A stretch of DNA of 64,000 nt. It comes from Leptidea sinapis. Its lineage: Eukaryota > Arthropoda > Insecta > Lepidoptera > Pieridae. The position numbers and the translations under genes are program-made. The stretch covers positions 3,782,001-3,846,000 of the forward strand of contig NC_066269.1 of NCBI RefSeq assembly GCF_905404315.1, in the 5' to 3' direction. Below are positions 58,401 to 64,000 of the stretch, in pieces. The notes under the pieces were generated by a model. The model had not been told where the DNA came from, ran no database searches, and saw only the letters and a list, made by a program, of their open reading frames with translations. Every line of letters begins with the position of its first letter. Position 1 is the stretch's first letter.

Positions 58401-60510
58401 TCTAGCTGCCTATGTAGCTTTTAAGCCTGTGGTAAGGCACTCTAAGAAGGCTTATTTAGGAGTTTTAATTTAAGTATCAAACCACATTTTCGATATTGCG
58501 TGACCTGTAAAAGTATTTACTATTATTACTGTAATAATAAAATCTTCATATTGTATAAAAGTAAAATATTCACTTTCCACTTGTTTGCAAATATAAGATA
58601 CACAATATACCGCTACATAAACATGTAGGTATATAGTATAGGTATATCCTATTAATACGCACCTTCATTGACCCATATTTATTTTATAAACATATAAAAT
58701 AATAATTTAATATATAAACGAAAAGCAAGTAGAGCACATTCAATCACGATGATTGTCATAAGCCGAATGAACAAAACAATATGGCAACCAGGCATACCTG
58801 TCACTACGACCAATATTTTTTGTAACATTATTTACGTATTTCTTCTGTAGACGAGCCAAATGTAGTTATAGAGCTTCTATCTTATTGCCAGTGTCATAGC
58901 AAAGTTTGCACAATAAATTTACATTTTAAATATTGGATGTATTTTATGCTATATTACAAAGAGAAAACGTTTGTTAATCGAAAATACTCGCTGAGGTGGT
59001 AGGTAGTGATATTAAAACAAGTAATTAATATCATACTGTTAGCGTTTTCAACATATTTATAATTTTAATTCATTTAAAATTATATATTTGTTTGGTTTTA
59101 TTTAATTTGCATGATTTATTTAATAATAAATTTTATTGTTAAATTGTAATAATCTATTAAAATGTAAAATAGAGACAGTCAACTGACAACACCAATGTGA
59201 CGTCAGTTGACCACGAATACAGGCATTCAAGTTGTAGCACCGGTACGGGGTGGTCGATTAAAATGTTTTAAATTCTTTATCACAGTAATTTGTTACTAAA
59301 TATAATCTTTAAAATACGAACTTCAATAATTATAAGGTTTGATCTTAAAACAGTGAACAGTGCTAATAATACAATATTTTGGTTTTCTCTAGACCTAGGT
59401 TGCACTAAACCGCAGCGGTTTTTAACCGTGTGTTTTACGTAAGTTTAGTTTACGAAACAAGAAAACGAATACAAACGGCCGTCTTGCTGTTTTTTCCCTC
59501 CACTGATTTTAAAACCGTGAAATTTTACAAAATTGTCGTGAAAAATTCATAGAACTTAGTAGGTGTAAACACACTATGCGTTAACCGCTGGCGGTTTTTT
59601 GCCTAGTATTTGGCCGACCGTCGCGAAGAATTTTCGCGCTATTGAACTTAGATCGTCAACCGAGTCGGAGATTGTTTCAAACACAGAGTAAGAAAGTTTA
59701 TCCCAGAATCCCAATTTTGTATCCATGAAGGTGATGTATGGTCGCACATTGTGCATAATTTTATAGAAGCTGGCTACTGACATCCAAAAGTAATTGAGTG
59801 TTCTTAAACTAATCTACGGCTAGTTAGCTAGCTAGTTAGTGGATGGACCCAATATTTGCAAAATTTTCTTAGCATAAAAGCACAATACATTGCTCTTTTG
59901 AAATCCATCTTCAAACTCTGAAAATCGCGGGTGATTTCGCGGCTTATAATCGTGGTGTGTGTGTGTCAAGCGGTTTCGCGGTTGGAGCGGTTAACCGCTC
60001 TCAGGAAAAAACCGTAGTGCGGCCTAAGCCTAAAATTACGTAACTCTCGGTAGCTAGTTAGACTCGAGTCTTTGCACAACAACTGTAAACTACTTCTACA
60101 ACTAATTTCGATTTTGTAACATTGTGACCATATTTTGTTTCAGGTTTGAAGATAATGTTTTAATATTTAGTGCTACTGGTGATCGAGATCCTGTTATGCT
60201 TTTGAAACCTTTACAACAAATTAAATTTTCATACGTATTCTTTGTGGTACCAACAGCTCACAAAGTGCAAAATAATAAGAATGACAACTTTTCAATAACG
60301 GAAAAAGATGAGGGTTTGACAAAATGTGAAAGTCATGCGAAAATCTGGCGACAGAATAATGACGTAACGAGTAATATTTTTGTTTTCGCATGTGTATCAG
60401 ACGCTTTATTAATAATAAAACAAAAAAGTCAGATGTCTGTTTTGGTAACCGGTTCGTTACATTTAGTGGGAGCAACTTTATCGTTGATAGATCCACATCT
60501 AAATGATTAG
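37425..60510 (+). CDS. FPGS: Folylpolyglutamate synthase, 8 exons
   Basis: This enzyme adds glutamates to folates with ATP, which keeps them in cytosol and mitochondria. Exons: 37425-37511, 37636-37716, 39906-40013, 42593-42772, 46718-46854, 51750-51930, 53500-53849, 60144-60510. All phases agree and the total is 1491 nt, so 496 residues, normal for animals. Motifs: VIHVAGTKGK|GSTSA (ATP-binding P-loop, split by intron 3 after residue 92), YSSPHLVAVRERIR, VDVAIIEVGIGG, GITALGLDHTSILG, AKAGIMKPG, YLDGAHTRES, FSATGDRDP and VLVTGSLHLVG near the C-terminus. The first exon has in-frame ATGs at codons 1 and 21. The segment between them is basic and hydrophobic, without acidic residues, as expected of a mitochondrial leader, so both mitochondrial and cytosolic forms are plausible. 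The exon 1 donor is GTGGGT. Introns 2-7 carry Helitrons, LINEs and, in intron 7, the whole antisense RPAP2 gene. Confidence 0.96.
38042..38174. mobile_element. 133-bp MITE with about 33-bp terminal inverted repeats
   Basis: CCGGTAGTTGCAGAAAGCAT at the left is mirrored by ATGTTTTCTGCAACTATCGG at the right, and the match continues inward through CCTTAAAGTTA. It lies in FPGS intron 2. Confidence 0.75.
38260..38581 (+). mobile_element. Non-autonomous Helitron
   Basis: It starts TCTTTATATATAAAAATCAT after an A and ends ...TTTGCTGGATCAGCTAG before a T, the A^T insertion pattern of Helitrons. It shares GAACGGCTGGACCGATTTGG with the copy at 51312-51682. Confidence 0.8.
38813..39154 (+). mobile_element. 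Non-autonomous Helitron, second family
   Basis: It starts TCTGTAGTAATATTATAAAT after an A and ends ...CGGGCATCAGCTAG before a T. This is the same family as the reversed, degraded copy at 23687-24023. Confidence 0.75.
39563..39790. mobile_element. hAT-type MITE with 8-bp target duplication
   Basis: The termini are CATAGGTTTTCAAC and GTTGAGAAACTATG. The flanks CTCTAGAC (39555-39562) and GTCTAGAC (39791-39798) match at 7 of 8 bases, the hAT target length. The element is 228 bp with no coding capacity and lies in FPGS intron 2. Confidence 0.75.
40060..40190 (-). mobile_element. RTE-like LINE 3' fragment
   Basis: ACATCCACTGCTGGACAGAA followed by CTCCATGATGATCGGTCCTA is the reverse of the RTE C-terminus at 53400-53450 (QQWTS). 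It lies right after FPGS exon 3. Confidence 0.65.
40560..40812 (+). mobile_element. RTE-like LINE C-terminal piece, second family
   Basis: The plus strand carries AATGTAGAGGAAGCGCGTGA and AGCAAGTGGCATTCTATTGT, then GTGTGTGT. This is a common lepidopteran LINE ending with a microsatellite tail. Frames are broken. Confidence 0.55.
40893..41140 (-). repeat. LINE-type 3' UTR repeat
   Basis: It shares TCATGTAGGTCACGGAAATG and CTTACACGAGTAAGTCAAAA with 15765-16060 in the same orientation. The parent element's coding part is absent. Confidence 0.6.
41580..42550 (+). mobile_element. CR1-like LINE 3' part, interrupted by a J1 fragment
   Basis: Reading NILNEIYIALAQSVLVYCSR, ELERGQRSLIKNMYF, then after the J1 insertion (41779-41931) and with frameshifts LYNISNLLSVRKLYIIAIVL and MLYNRVNKDIYTHSKPLYEC to a stop near 42241. 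A CA-rich 3' UTR runs to about 42550, only 40 bp before the FPGS exon 4 acceptor. Confidence 0.75.
41779..41931 (+). mobile_element. J1 LINE 3' end nested in a CR1-like LINE
   Basis: AAAGCGCGTACACCTTCC runs through to TATTCCATAAAAAAAAAA. AAAGAC before and after the insert looks like a short target duplication, and the CR1-like reading frame resumes directly after it. Confidence 0.75.
43356..43664 (-). repeat. S1 repeat, near full length
   Basis: This reversed copy runs from the plus-strand TTTTTATGAAAATACGGGAC tail to TCCCACTGG, with all S1 markers. It lies in FPGS intron 4. Confidence 0.8.
44176..44243 (-). repeat. S1 repeat scrap
   Basis: GACGAGCCTGATGGTAATTG and TTCACGGGATTCTTG follow the S1 tail in reverse. 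Confidence 0.5.
44781..45005. repeat. Composite palindrome, two 88-bp arms
   Basis: Arms 44805-44892 and 44918-45005 are inverted copies (for example GAACGAATTTGGGATCATTT) with roughly ten differences. The central spacer repeats the outer AAGATGGCCGCCGC motif in inverse. Related motifs occur in the ALAD intron at 4600-5110. The family is unknown. Confidence 0.75.
45010..45600. other. FPGS intron 4 segment, function not recognised
   Basis: A GC-richer block (45120-45300) adjoins an 87-codon minus-strand open frame (45234-45497) that has no domain I recognise. It may be part of an old element. Confidence 0.3.
45609..45801 (+). mobile_element. Short non-autonomous Helitron
   Basis: It starts TCTATATATAAGAGATTTCC after an A and ends AACGTCTGTCGGGTCAGCTAG before a T. 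Confidence 0.7.
46952..47237. mobile_element. hAT-type MITE with 8-bp target duplication
   Basis: The termini are CAGTGCCGG and CCGGCACTG. The flanks CATTACCA (46944-46951) and CATTATCA (47238-47245) match at 7 of 8 bases. It carries GCGCGGGGCCCGTAG at both ends internally and no ORF. Confidence 0.75.
47763..47870 (+). repeat. S1 repeat, 5' part only
   Basis: CCAGTGGGAGGCTCC through GTGTTTCGGTA; the 3' two-thirds are missing. Confidence 0.7.
48007..51305 (+). mobile_element. Non-autonomous Helitron split by a LOA-clade LINE
   Basis: It starts TCTTATATTATAATCCCGG after an A and ends GTTTGCTGGGTCAGCTAG (51305) before a T. The LINE at 48346-51159 divides it into 48007-48345 and 51160-51305. 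The native element is about 0.47 kb without the insert. Confidence 0.75.
48346..51159 (+). mobile_element. LOA-clade non-LTR retrotransposon, 5'-truncated, long intact frame
   Basis: A frame of about 909 codons runs to a stop at 51077 without interruption. It starts inside ORF2: there is no ATG, and a TGA in the flanking target site precedes it, so ORF1 and the endonuclease are gone. It has RT blocks with KSYRPISLTSFLLKTLERL, QGGVLSPLLWNLVVDEL and the YADD active site near residue 376. An RNase H domain follows (IYTDGSKMATG, a conserved Glu in CECVAIKEA, SDSMAVL, KGHSGSLGNDAADELA). The C-terminal C-x2-C...H...C segment is CRGCLTEDETVAHVILEC. RNase H plus these RT blocks point to the LOA/Lian/Bilbo group. 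Target duplication TGTAGTACGATGAA is at 48332-48345 and 51160-51173. The 3' tail is a CTATAC hexamer repeat rather than poly(A). Confidence 0.9.
51312..51682 (+). mobile_element. Non-autonomous Helitron next to FPGS exon 6
   Basis: It starts TCTATATATATATAAAAATG after an A and ends CGTCTGTCGGGTTAGCTAG before a T. It begins 7 bp after the previous Helitron ends and stops 67 bp before the exon 6 acceptor. Confidence 0.8.
52200..52428 (+). repeat. S2 repeat copy
   Basis: It shares ACAATTCGACACGTGTTTCG and CGCAAAGTAACGCCTA with the 1601-1807 copy. The internal palindrome is partly deleted. Confidence 0.75.
52646..53090 (-). mobile_element. J1 LINE 3' part, internally deleted
   Basis: The plus strand starts TTTTTTATGGAAAAGGAGGA. 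The 3' UTR markers are then joined by a deletion to the upstream GCCAATTTGGCTTTGCCCTC segment. It ends ACTCGATAGAAGACAC. Confidence 0.8.
53225..53465 (+). mobile_element. RTE-clade LINE C-terminus
   Basis: The plus strand reads WRRTKCQWAGHIVRWTDCRW, VLEWRPRT and ETLGEAFVQQWTSSG-stop, the typical end of an RTE ORF. The tail is GATGATGATGAT. It ends 35 bp before the FPGS exon 7 acceptor. Confidence 0.8.
54290..54462 (+). repeat. S2 repeat, 5'-truncated
   Basis: It starts at the ATGCCAGATTTTGGCAAGAC arm and runs through GAGGCGAAACACGTGTCGAA to CGCAAAGTAACGCCTACTTG. Confidence 0.75.
54660..55037 (+). mobile_element. Non-autonomous Helitron
   Basis: It starts TCTTAATATATATAAATTAC after an A and ends CATCTGTCGGGTTTGCTAG before a T. 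A truncated relative occurs at about 53880-54060 (ACTTGAGAGATAGGATAG). Confidence 0.75.
55361..55536 (-). repeat. S1 repeat, old diverged copy
   Basis: CTGCCCAT, AACTCAGGATT, TTTTAAGTCTCATTAGCC and CTCCCACTGG follow S1 order in reverse with many changes. Confidence 0.5.
55588..55593 (-). terminator. Candidate RPAP2 poly(A) signal
   Basis: Plus-strand TTTATT is AATAAA on the minus strand, about 300 bp after the RPAP2 stop. Several AT-rich variants lie nearer, so the call is tentative. Confidence 0.35.
55892..57631 (-). CDS. RPAP2: RPAP2/Rtr1-family RNA polymerase II CTD phosphatase, intronless, nested in FPGS intron 7
   Basis: RPAP2 associates with RNA polymerase II, removes CTD serine-5 phosphate and helps polymerase import and early elongation. 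One uninterrupted frame encodes 579 residues, close to the animal family (about 600). The N-terminus is lysine-rich (DKKHKKKPTK, perhaps nuclear-import related). The zinc-binding core follows at about residues 60-135: Cys79 and Cys84 in LCGYPLC, then Cys117 and Cys121 in RFCSNIC, spaced as in RPAP2/Rtr1. YKSAMYIKKQMLTSPLWFRE, the usual end of this domain, comes next. The middle (about 160-300) is low in complexity and rich in Ser/Asn/Lys. The C-terminal half is alpha-helical by composition. The start ATG at 57629-57631 is the first in frame. The gene is wholly inside FPGS intron 53850-60143 on the other strand. The lack of introns may mean a retrocopy or intron loss. Plus-strand frames here are shadows. 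Confidence 0.93.
   Translation of the reverse strand: MDSADKKHKKKPTKIEDMSKEQIQQAILKRRECNAKAQSIVESLLEKDITEDFLLKCLIDINQSHFEDVVEERAIIRLCGYPLCQQTLSVKDIPKQTYRISIRTNKVYDITTRKRFCSNICYKSAMYIKKQMLTSPLWFREYEEIPRFKLLPLETVGSLGQEVDLGIAEKIDMKFENTSFISVNDFTSTSYSEINHASKDLSANTVNVNSDNTKPTLESQHSKESLDIKTLTNNKQYQQLGQSKLSNTNENKCKLKEKKSIPDPCNIVGEIIEKPEKKIDPILIHGTINNDKAKLQSSDTKQNIKTKPPLVTAIVIQVEKCLAEWFTLDTMLFIFGEEKVKQMVAEKGECIEKYMNNYAQSISYNANTYDQYQELCRKLNMLELEERRNSAQTLNKEMKPLPDYRMLEEESKRLQLKVKAFMKGETEIPEPKDTNIEKTDDDDSPNLPLVDKNAQNALRRRIVCQHLNKVLPDLLKSLGLLTLTISSDVRLLVNTFKLRANNIMFKPMQWTLIAIVFIKLLSLRNTTLECLLEQPMAFNHMQLLLLSFKQDGGYLDRLITWLIDIERLLDINDTQLTKE
57632..58984. other. RPAP2 upstream region within FPGS intron 7
   Basis: AT-rich DNA with no element ends or exons that I can name. 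The RPAP2 promoter should lie in the first few hundred bases. It includes an (AT)n tract near 58000-58025. Confidence 0.5.
58985..59657 (+). repeat. Left arm of a 0.68-kb inverted duplication
   Basis: It begins TACTCGCTGAGGTGG and ends GAACTTAGATCGTC. Compared by eye over its full length with the complement of 61208-61886 it differs by three substitutions and lacks 6 bp (at about 59407). It covers intronic DNA plus the first part of the Harbinger relic at 59392. Confidence 0.95.
59392..60030 (-). mobile_element. PIF/Harbinger transposon relic
   Basis: The outer ends GACCTAGGTTGCACTA and TAGTGCGGCCTAAGCC are imperfect terminal inverted repeats. On the minus strand KYWVHPL, then MSVASFYKIMHNVRPYI, resemble the N-terminal part of Harbinger transposases (RRYWVHP, ...MS..SF..L...V...I). 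The frame ends 59574. The catalytic DDE part is absent, so the element is dead. The right end lies about 110 bp before the last FPGS exon. Confidence 0.6.
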
Positions 60511-60833
60511 TTAATAATGTATAAACTAAAATATAAGAAAATGTATTATAATTTTACACTAACTTATTACGCTCAAAGCGATGGAAACGTCTTTAAATTG
60601 AAAAGAATTTATTAACTAATGTTAACACAAATCAAATTGGGTGAGAGAGAATCTGTCTTTTAGTCATAAGAATATTGTGATATATATGTTGAGAATGAGA
60701 ATATTAGTACGATTTACACTACCTACATGCGCGCCTGAGTGTGTAAAGAAACATTTTATTTTATATTAATTGTTAAATAGCTGTATTATGACTGTTGCCT
60801 TATATTTCAATTGTTTTATGTTTTAGTTAAAGC

Positions 60834-60839
60834 AATAAA
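60834..60839 (+). terminator. FPGS poly(A) signal
   Basis: AATAAA lies 324 bp after the FPGS stop, followed by a T-rich stretch. It is inside the spacer of the inverted duplication. Confidence 0.6.
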
Positions 60840-61207
60840 AATATTTTGCTCATCTTATTTTTTTTTTTAATTTCACGATTAAGTTAACTCTAAGAAAAAC
60901 TGCAGTTAAACATTTTATTGAAGCTAGTAGTATTGTGCTCAAATAAAGGAATGTGCAGGTAAACTTTCAATATCTGTAGATATACTTTTAATCTAGAAAC
61001 GCGAACGAAAGAACCAACAAAAGTAAAACGGTGGTGCGAAAATTTCGACGAGGTGAAGCAACTAATGACCTAATGAAGAGTTCAAGTTCACTTTTAAAAA
61101 CTTTTTTATTCGTAAATACTATTCACACTTCACGTCTTACATACCTACTTAACATAACAATACAATTAACTTATAAATTCATTGTATCGGTAGAACGAGC
61201 GCTCAAC

Positions 61208-61886
61208 GACGATCTAAGTTCAATAGCGCGAAAATTCTTCGCGACGGTCGGCCAAATACTAGGCAAAAAACCGCCAGCGGTTAACGCATAGTGTGTTTAC
61301 ACCTACTAAGTTCTATGAATTTTTCACGACAATTTTGTAAAATTTCACGGTTTTAAAATCAGTGGAGGGAAAAAACAGCAAGACGGCCGTTTGTATTCGT
61401 TTTCTTGTTTCGTAAACTAAACTTACGTAAAACACACGGTTAAAAACCGCTGCGGTTTAACCGTAGTGCAACCTAGGTCTAGAGAAAACCAAAATATTGT
61501 ATTATTAGCACTGTTCACTGTTTTAAGATCAAACCTTATAATTATTGAAGTTCGTATTTTAAAGATTATATTTAGTAACAAATTACTGTGATAAAGAATT
61601 TAAAACATTTTAATCAACCACCCCGTACCGGTGCTACAACTTGAATGCCTGTATTCGTGGTCAACTGACGTCACATTGGTGTTGTCAGTTGACTGTCTCT
61701 ATTTTACATTTTAATAGATTATTACAATTTAACAATAAAATTTATTATTAAATAAATCATGCAAATTAAATAAAATCAAACAAATATATAATTTTAAATG
61801 AATTAAAATTATAAATATGTTGGAAACGCTAACAGTATGATATTAATTACTTGTTTTAATATCACTACCTACCACCTCAGCGAGTA
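61208..61886 (-). repeat. Right arm of the 0.68-kb inverted duplication
   Basis: It is the reverse complement of 58985-59657 with three substitutions and a 6-bp insertion (ACGGTT type, restoring the TIR ACTACGGTTAAACCG). It lies downstream of the FPGS poly(A) signal. The open frame 61031-61291 shares its last 27 codons with the minus-strand frame of the left arm, as expected from the duplication. Confidence 0.95.
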
Positions 61887-61932
61887 CCTTTTAAGTTTAT
61901 ATATAAAAGTGTTAAAATTTGACACGCTTGTG

Positions 61933-61969
61933 TAATAAACCCCCGGACTATATGTCCGGGAGTTTATTA
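61933..61969. repeat. Short perfect-stem palindrome
   Basis: CCCGGAC-TATAT-GTCCGGG is flanked by TAATAAAC and GTTTATTA, giving a 37-bp inverted repeat. It lies 47 bp outside the right arm of the large duplication. It could be an element end. Confidence 0.6.
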
Positions 61970-62039
61970 TAAATCCGAGGGCTCATAGCGTGTATTGTGC
62001 GGGAAGATGTTTCCAGGCTATGTGGGACTGCATTTAGGC

Positions 62040-62430
62040 TATTCGCGTGCCGCATTTCTTATACCGGTGTACTTACACCTCACTTGAACTCGGACGTATA
62101 AACCTATCTGTAGTATTTAAGAGGCTTGGTATTATCAGAATGTTTAATGACACGAAGAAAGGTCTTACGCATTGATCCGATGGTATACCAGCTCGTATGC
62201 CAACGGCTCGACTTAATAGGCGACAAACTCGTTCATAGTCCGCGGCGCGTCCCCAGAATTCGATTCCATATTGGACCTGCGACTGAAATGTTGCAAAATA
62301 ACAGGCACGTAGCGCTTTCTTTGACAATGTCGAGGATAATCTACTTAAGGCGAAATAGCTACCAAGGAAAACATTGAAAACGAAGGAAGGACGCTGCTTG
62401 TACCTGTTGTAAACGAAAATCATTAATAGT
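62040..62430 (-). mobile_element. Jockey-like LINE C-terminal fragment (not J1)
   Basis: The minus strand reads RLSSTLSKKALRACYFATFQ, SQVQYGIEFWGRAADYERVC and SRAVGIRAGIPSDQCVRPFF, the region after the RT core in jockey-type elements. Both ends are cut off. Confidence 0.75.
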
Positions 62431-62948
62431 TATAACCAGCTGCCGGCGAGTCCGATCAGAGTGATTGAAACATAGAAATTGGGTCTTTTGATTTCTTTGG
62501 GGAAAAAGACATGACAGTAAATCGGTCGTGGTAGCAAAAATATCTTGTCCGTTAGCTTACCGAATTATTCATTACAATCAAAAAAAATTCCTCTCGTCGC
62601 CAAGTCATACTATCACGCTCACCATTTTGACTACCCACGTCAGCACTCAACTATAACACACCATTGACATGCCTTGCGTTAGCGTGACACTTGAGTCTTA
62701 TTATTAAACTCAATGTAAAAATACTCCAAGTTAAAAATTCTTTCTACCTGTCATGTAATTCTGTAGTGTCAAAGGTAGGTAAGATAAAGACAAAAAGTTG
62801 GAATATCTTTACTTCGCGTTTATTAATAACACAGTATATGTATTATAATATGACGTACGGTAAGTGAATGCTTATATTTAGGATGATTTTAGTATATTAT
62901 GTATCCGAGAGTTATTGAAACAATTTGAAATTCAAAGTTTACCTACTT

Positions 62949-63336
62949 TTTTTTTGGAAGAGGAGGATAAACGAGGTGTTTCGTGATCACCGCCGTCCAC
63001 ATCCTCTTGCAACACCAGAGGAATCACAGGAGTGTTGCCGACCTTTAAGATAGGTATCCGCGCTTTTTTTGAGGGTACCGTCCGTACCGTATGTTGTATC
63101 GTCCCGGAAACACCGCACAAGTAAGGTTATTCTACAGCTTTGTAGTACGTGGAAGAAAGCTATTTGAAAACCGCACTGTGGGGGACCACCACACATCCAG
63201 ATGGTGGGGATGATATCCTAATTTGTAGAGTGTCGTGCGAAGGTTGAATCAGGTGAAACAGCTCTTCGGAATACTCCCCGTGATAAATGCGGTACAAGAC
63301 ACAATGAAGTGACGCCAAGTGATCCAGCCGTTCACA
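62949..63336 (-). mobile_element. J1 LINE copy, 3' portion
   Basis: It starts at the plus-strand TTTTTTTTTGG tail and carries the J1 3' UTR and the RLDHLA...CVLYRIYHGEYSEELFHLI block in reverse. It is continuous with 63493-64000 apart from the insertion between them. Confidence 0.8.
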
Positions 63337-63492
63337 GACCACTTTGTCCAGTTATTTAATTAGCAGTTGCCCTAATTCTTTGTGTATTAAAGAGGGTACA
63401 AACTGGCAATAGACTCACATGATGGGAATTGGTAAGGCAAACCCTCATGGCCGAACTACAGTTTGATTCTTAAGTATAATGTATATCGTTTT
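63337..63492. other. 156-bp insertion in J1 with 17-bp target duplication
   Basis: It is flanked by identical TGATCCAGCCGTTCACA at 63320-63336 and 63493-63509. The insert has no ORF and I do not recognise it. A long target duplication is typical of LINE-mobilised insertions. Confidence 0.7.
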
Positions 63493-64000
63493 TGATCCAG
63501 CCGTTCACAAAGCACTGGGTTCCCGATAACTCGAGCTGCTCTGCGTTGCACGCGGTCAAATGGATCGAGCCGATACTGGGATGCGCTAGACCAGAGATGA
63601 CAGCAATACTCCTTTTTATAAATAAATTAATAAAAAAAACACAAGTTTCTCCCGGCAGTGGTCGATTGTTTCCCGAGAGAGACCTGTATGGCCCATGTCT
63701 ACGGCATCACCAGCGCTGCCGTCTGCATAGTAATGTATGTTGGAGGTATCCAACATATCATTGATCACCGTCGACAACGACCTGTATGCTGTGCCCAGTG
63801 AGAAAGCTGCAGGTCCACTTCCATAAGCTCTCGGGAAGCCCAAATGATGGAAATTGTAGAGAAGCACCTTGTGCTATACACGATTAAAGGCCTTCGCTAT
63901 ATTCAGGCTAACTGCCAAGCCCTTGCTTTCGATAGCCGCCGCCCATCTATGTGTTAGGTATACCAGAAGATCCCCTGCCGACCAACCATGGCGAAAGCCG
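63493..64000 (-). mobile_element. J1 LINE copy, RT portion, runs off the right edge
   Basis: The minus strand reads GFRHGWSAGDLLVYLTHRWA, LAVSLNIAKAFNRVWHKVLL and NIHYYADGSAGD, i.e. RT blocks including the active site changed to YADG. About 400 bp of J1 is missing at 63617-63650, where A/T-rich filler stands instead. The copy is defective. Confidence 0.8.

Noticed and set aside
61031..61291. 86-codon frame in the right part of the FPGS 3' region
   Set aside because: Its last 27 codons are just the duplicated arm, and the upstream part matches nothing I know. It is best explained by the inverted duplication, not a gene.
1..64000. A coordinated multi-gene system such as an operon or biosynthetic cluster
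   Set aside because: The five genes belong to unrelated housekeeping pathways, lie on both strands and have their own signals. Their proximity looks incidental.

Overview
This window is nuclear DNA from an insect, almost certainly a moth or butterfly (Lepidoptera). It has small, conserved, spliced exons in AT-rich DNA. The mobile elements are also typical of Lepidoptera: Helitrons ending in CTAG before a T, jockey-, CR1-, RTE- and LOA-type LINE pieces, tRNA-derived and other SINEs, and hAT and PIF/Harbinger relics. Every assignment was made by reading translations and splice sites by eye; no search was run.

Five host genes are supported. (1) 2338-5834, plus: the last four coding exons of delta-aminolevulinic acid dehydratase (ALAD, haem synthesis); the 5' part lies off the left edge. 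(2) About 9093-14750, plus: BiP/Grp78 (Hsc70-3), the ER Hsp70, complete, with a noncoding first exon, one coding intron, a C-terminal KDEL and ER-stress-element-like sites in its promoter. (3) 14870-32113, minus: a 12-exon gene whose joined 450-residue product matches adenylate kinase 8 (AK8), a cilium/flagellum protein; both of its P-loops have lost the catalytic lysine. (4) 37425-60510, plus: folylpolyglutamate synthase (FPGS), complete in 8 exons. (5) 55892-57631, minus: an intronless RPAP2/Rtr1 gene (RNA polymerase II CTD phosphatase family) nested antisense inside the last FPGS intron.

Layout: ALAD and BiP run rightward. BiP and AK8 converge tail to tail, with poly(A) signals about 100 bp apart. 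AK8 and FPGS diverge across a 5.3 kb intergenic stretch. FPGS then runs to about 60.8 kb with RPAP2 inside it, and the right end is transposon debris. The genes belong to separate housekeeping pathways (haem, ER folding, cilia, folate, transcription), and nothing suggests they work as a unit.

Most of the remaining DNA is interspersed repeat. The family called J1 here is a jockey-like LINE. The family called S1 is a roughly 250-310 bp SINE-like repeat with a conserved internal hairpin, and its 3' tail resembles that of J1. The most striking structural feature is a 673/679 bp inverted duplication (58985-59657 and 61208-61886; three substitutions and one 6-bp indel by eye) that brackets the terminal FPGS exon. 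The other notable point is the loss of both nucleotide-binding loops in the AK8-like protein.
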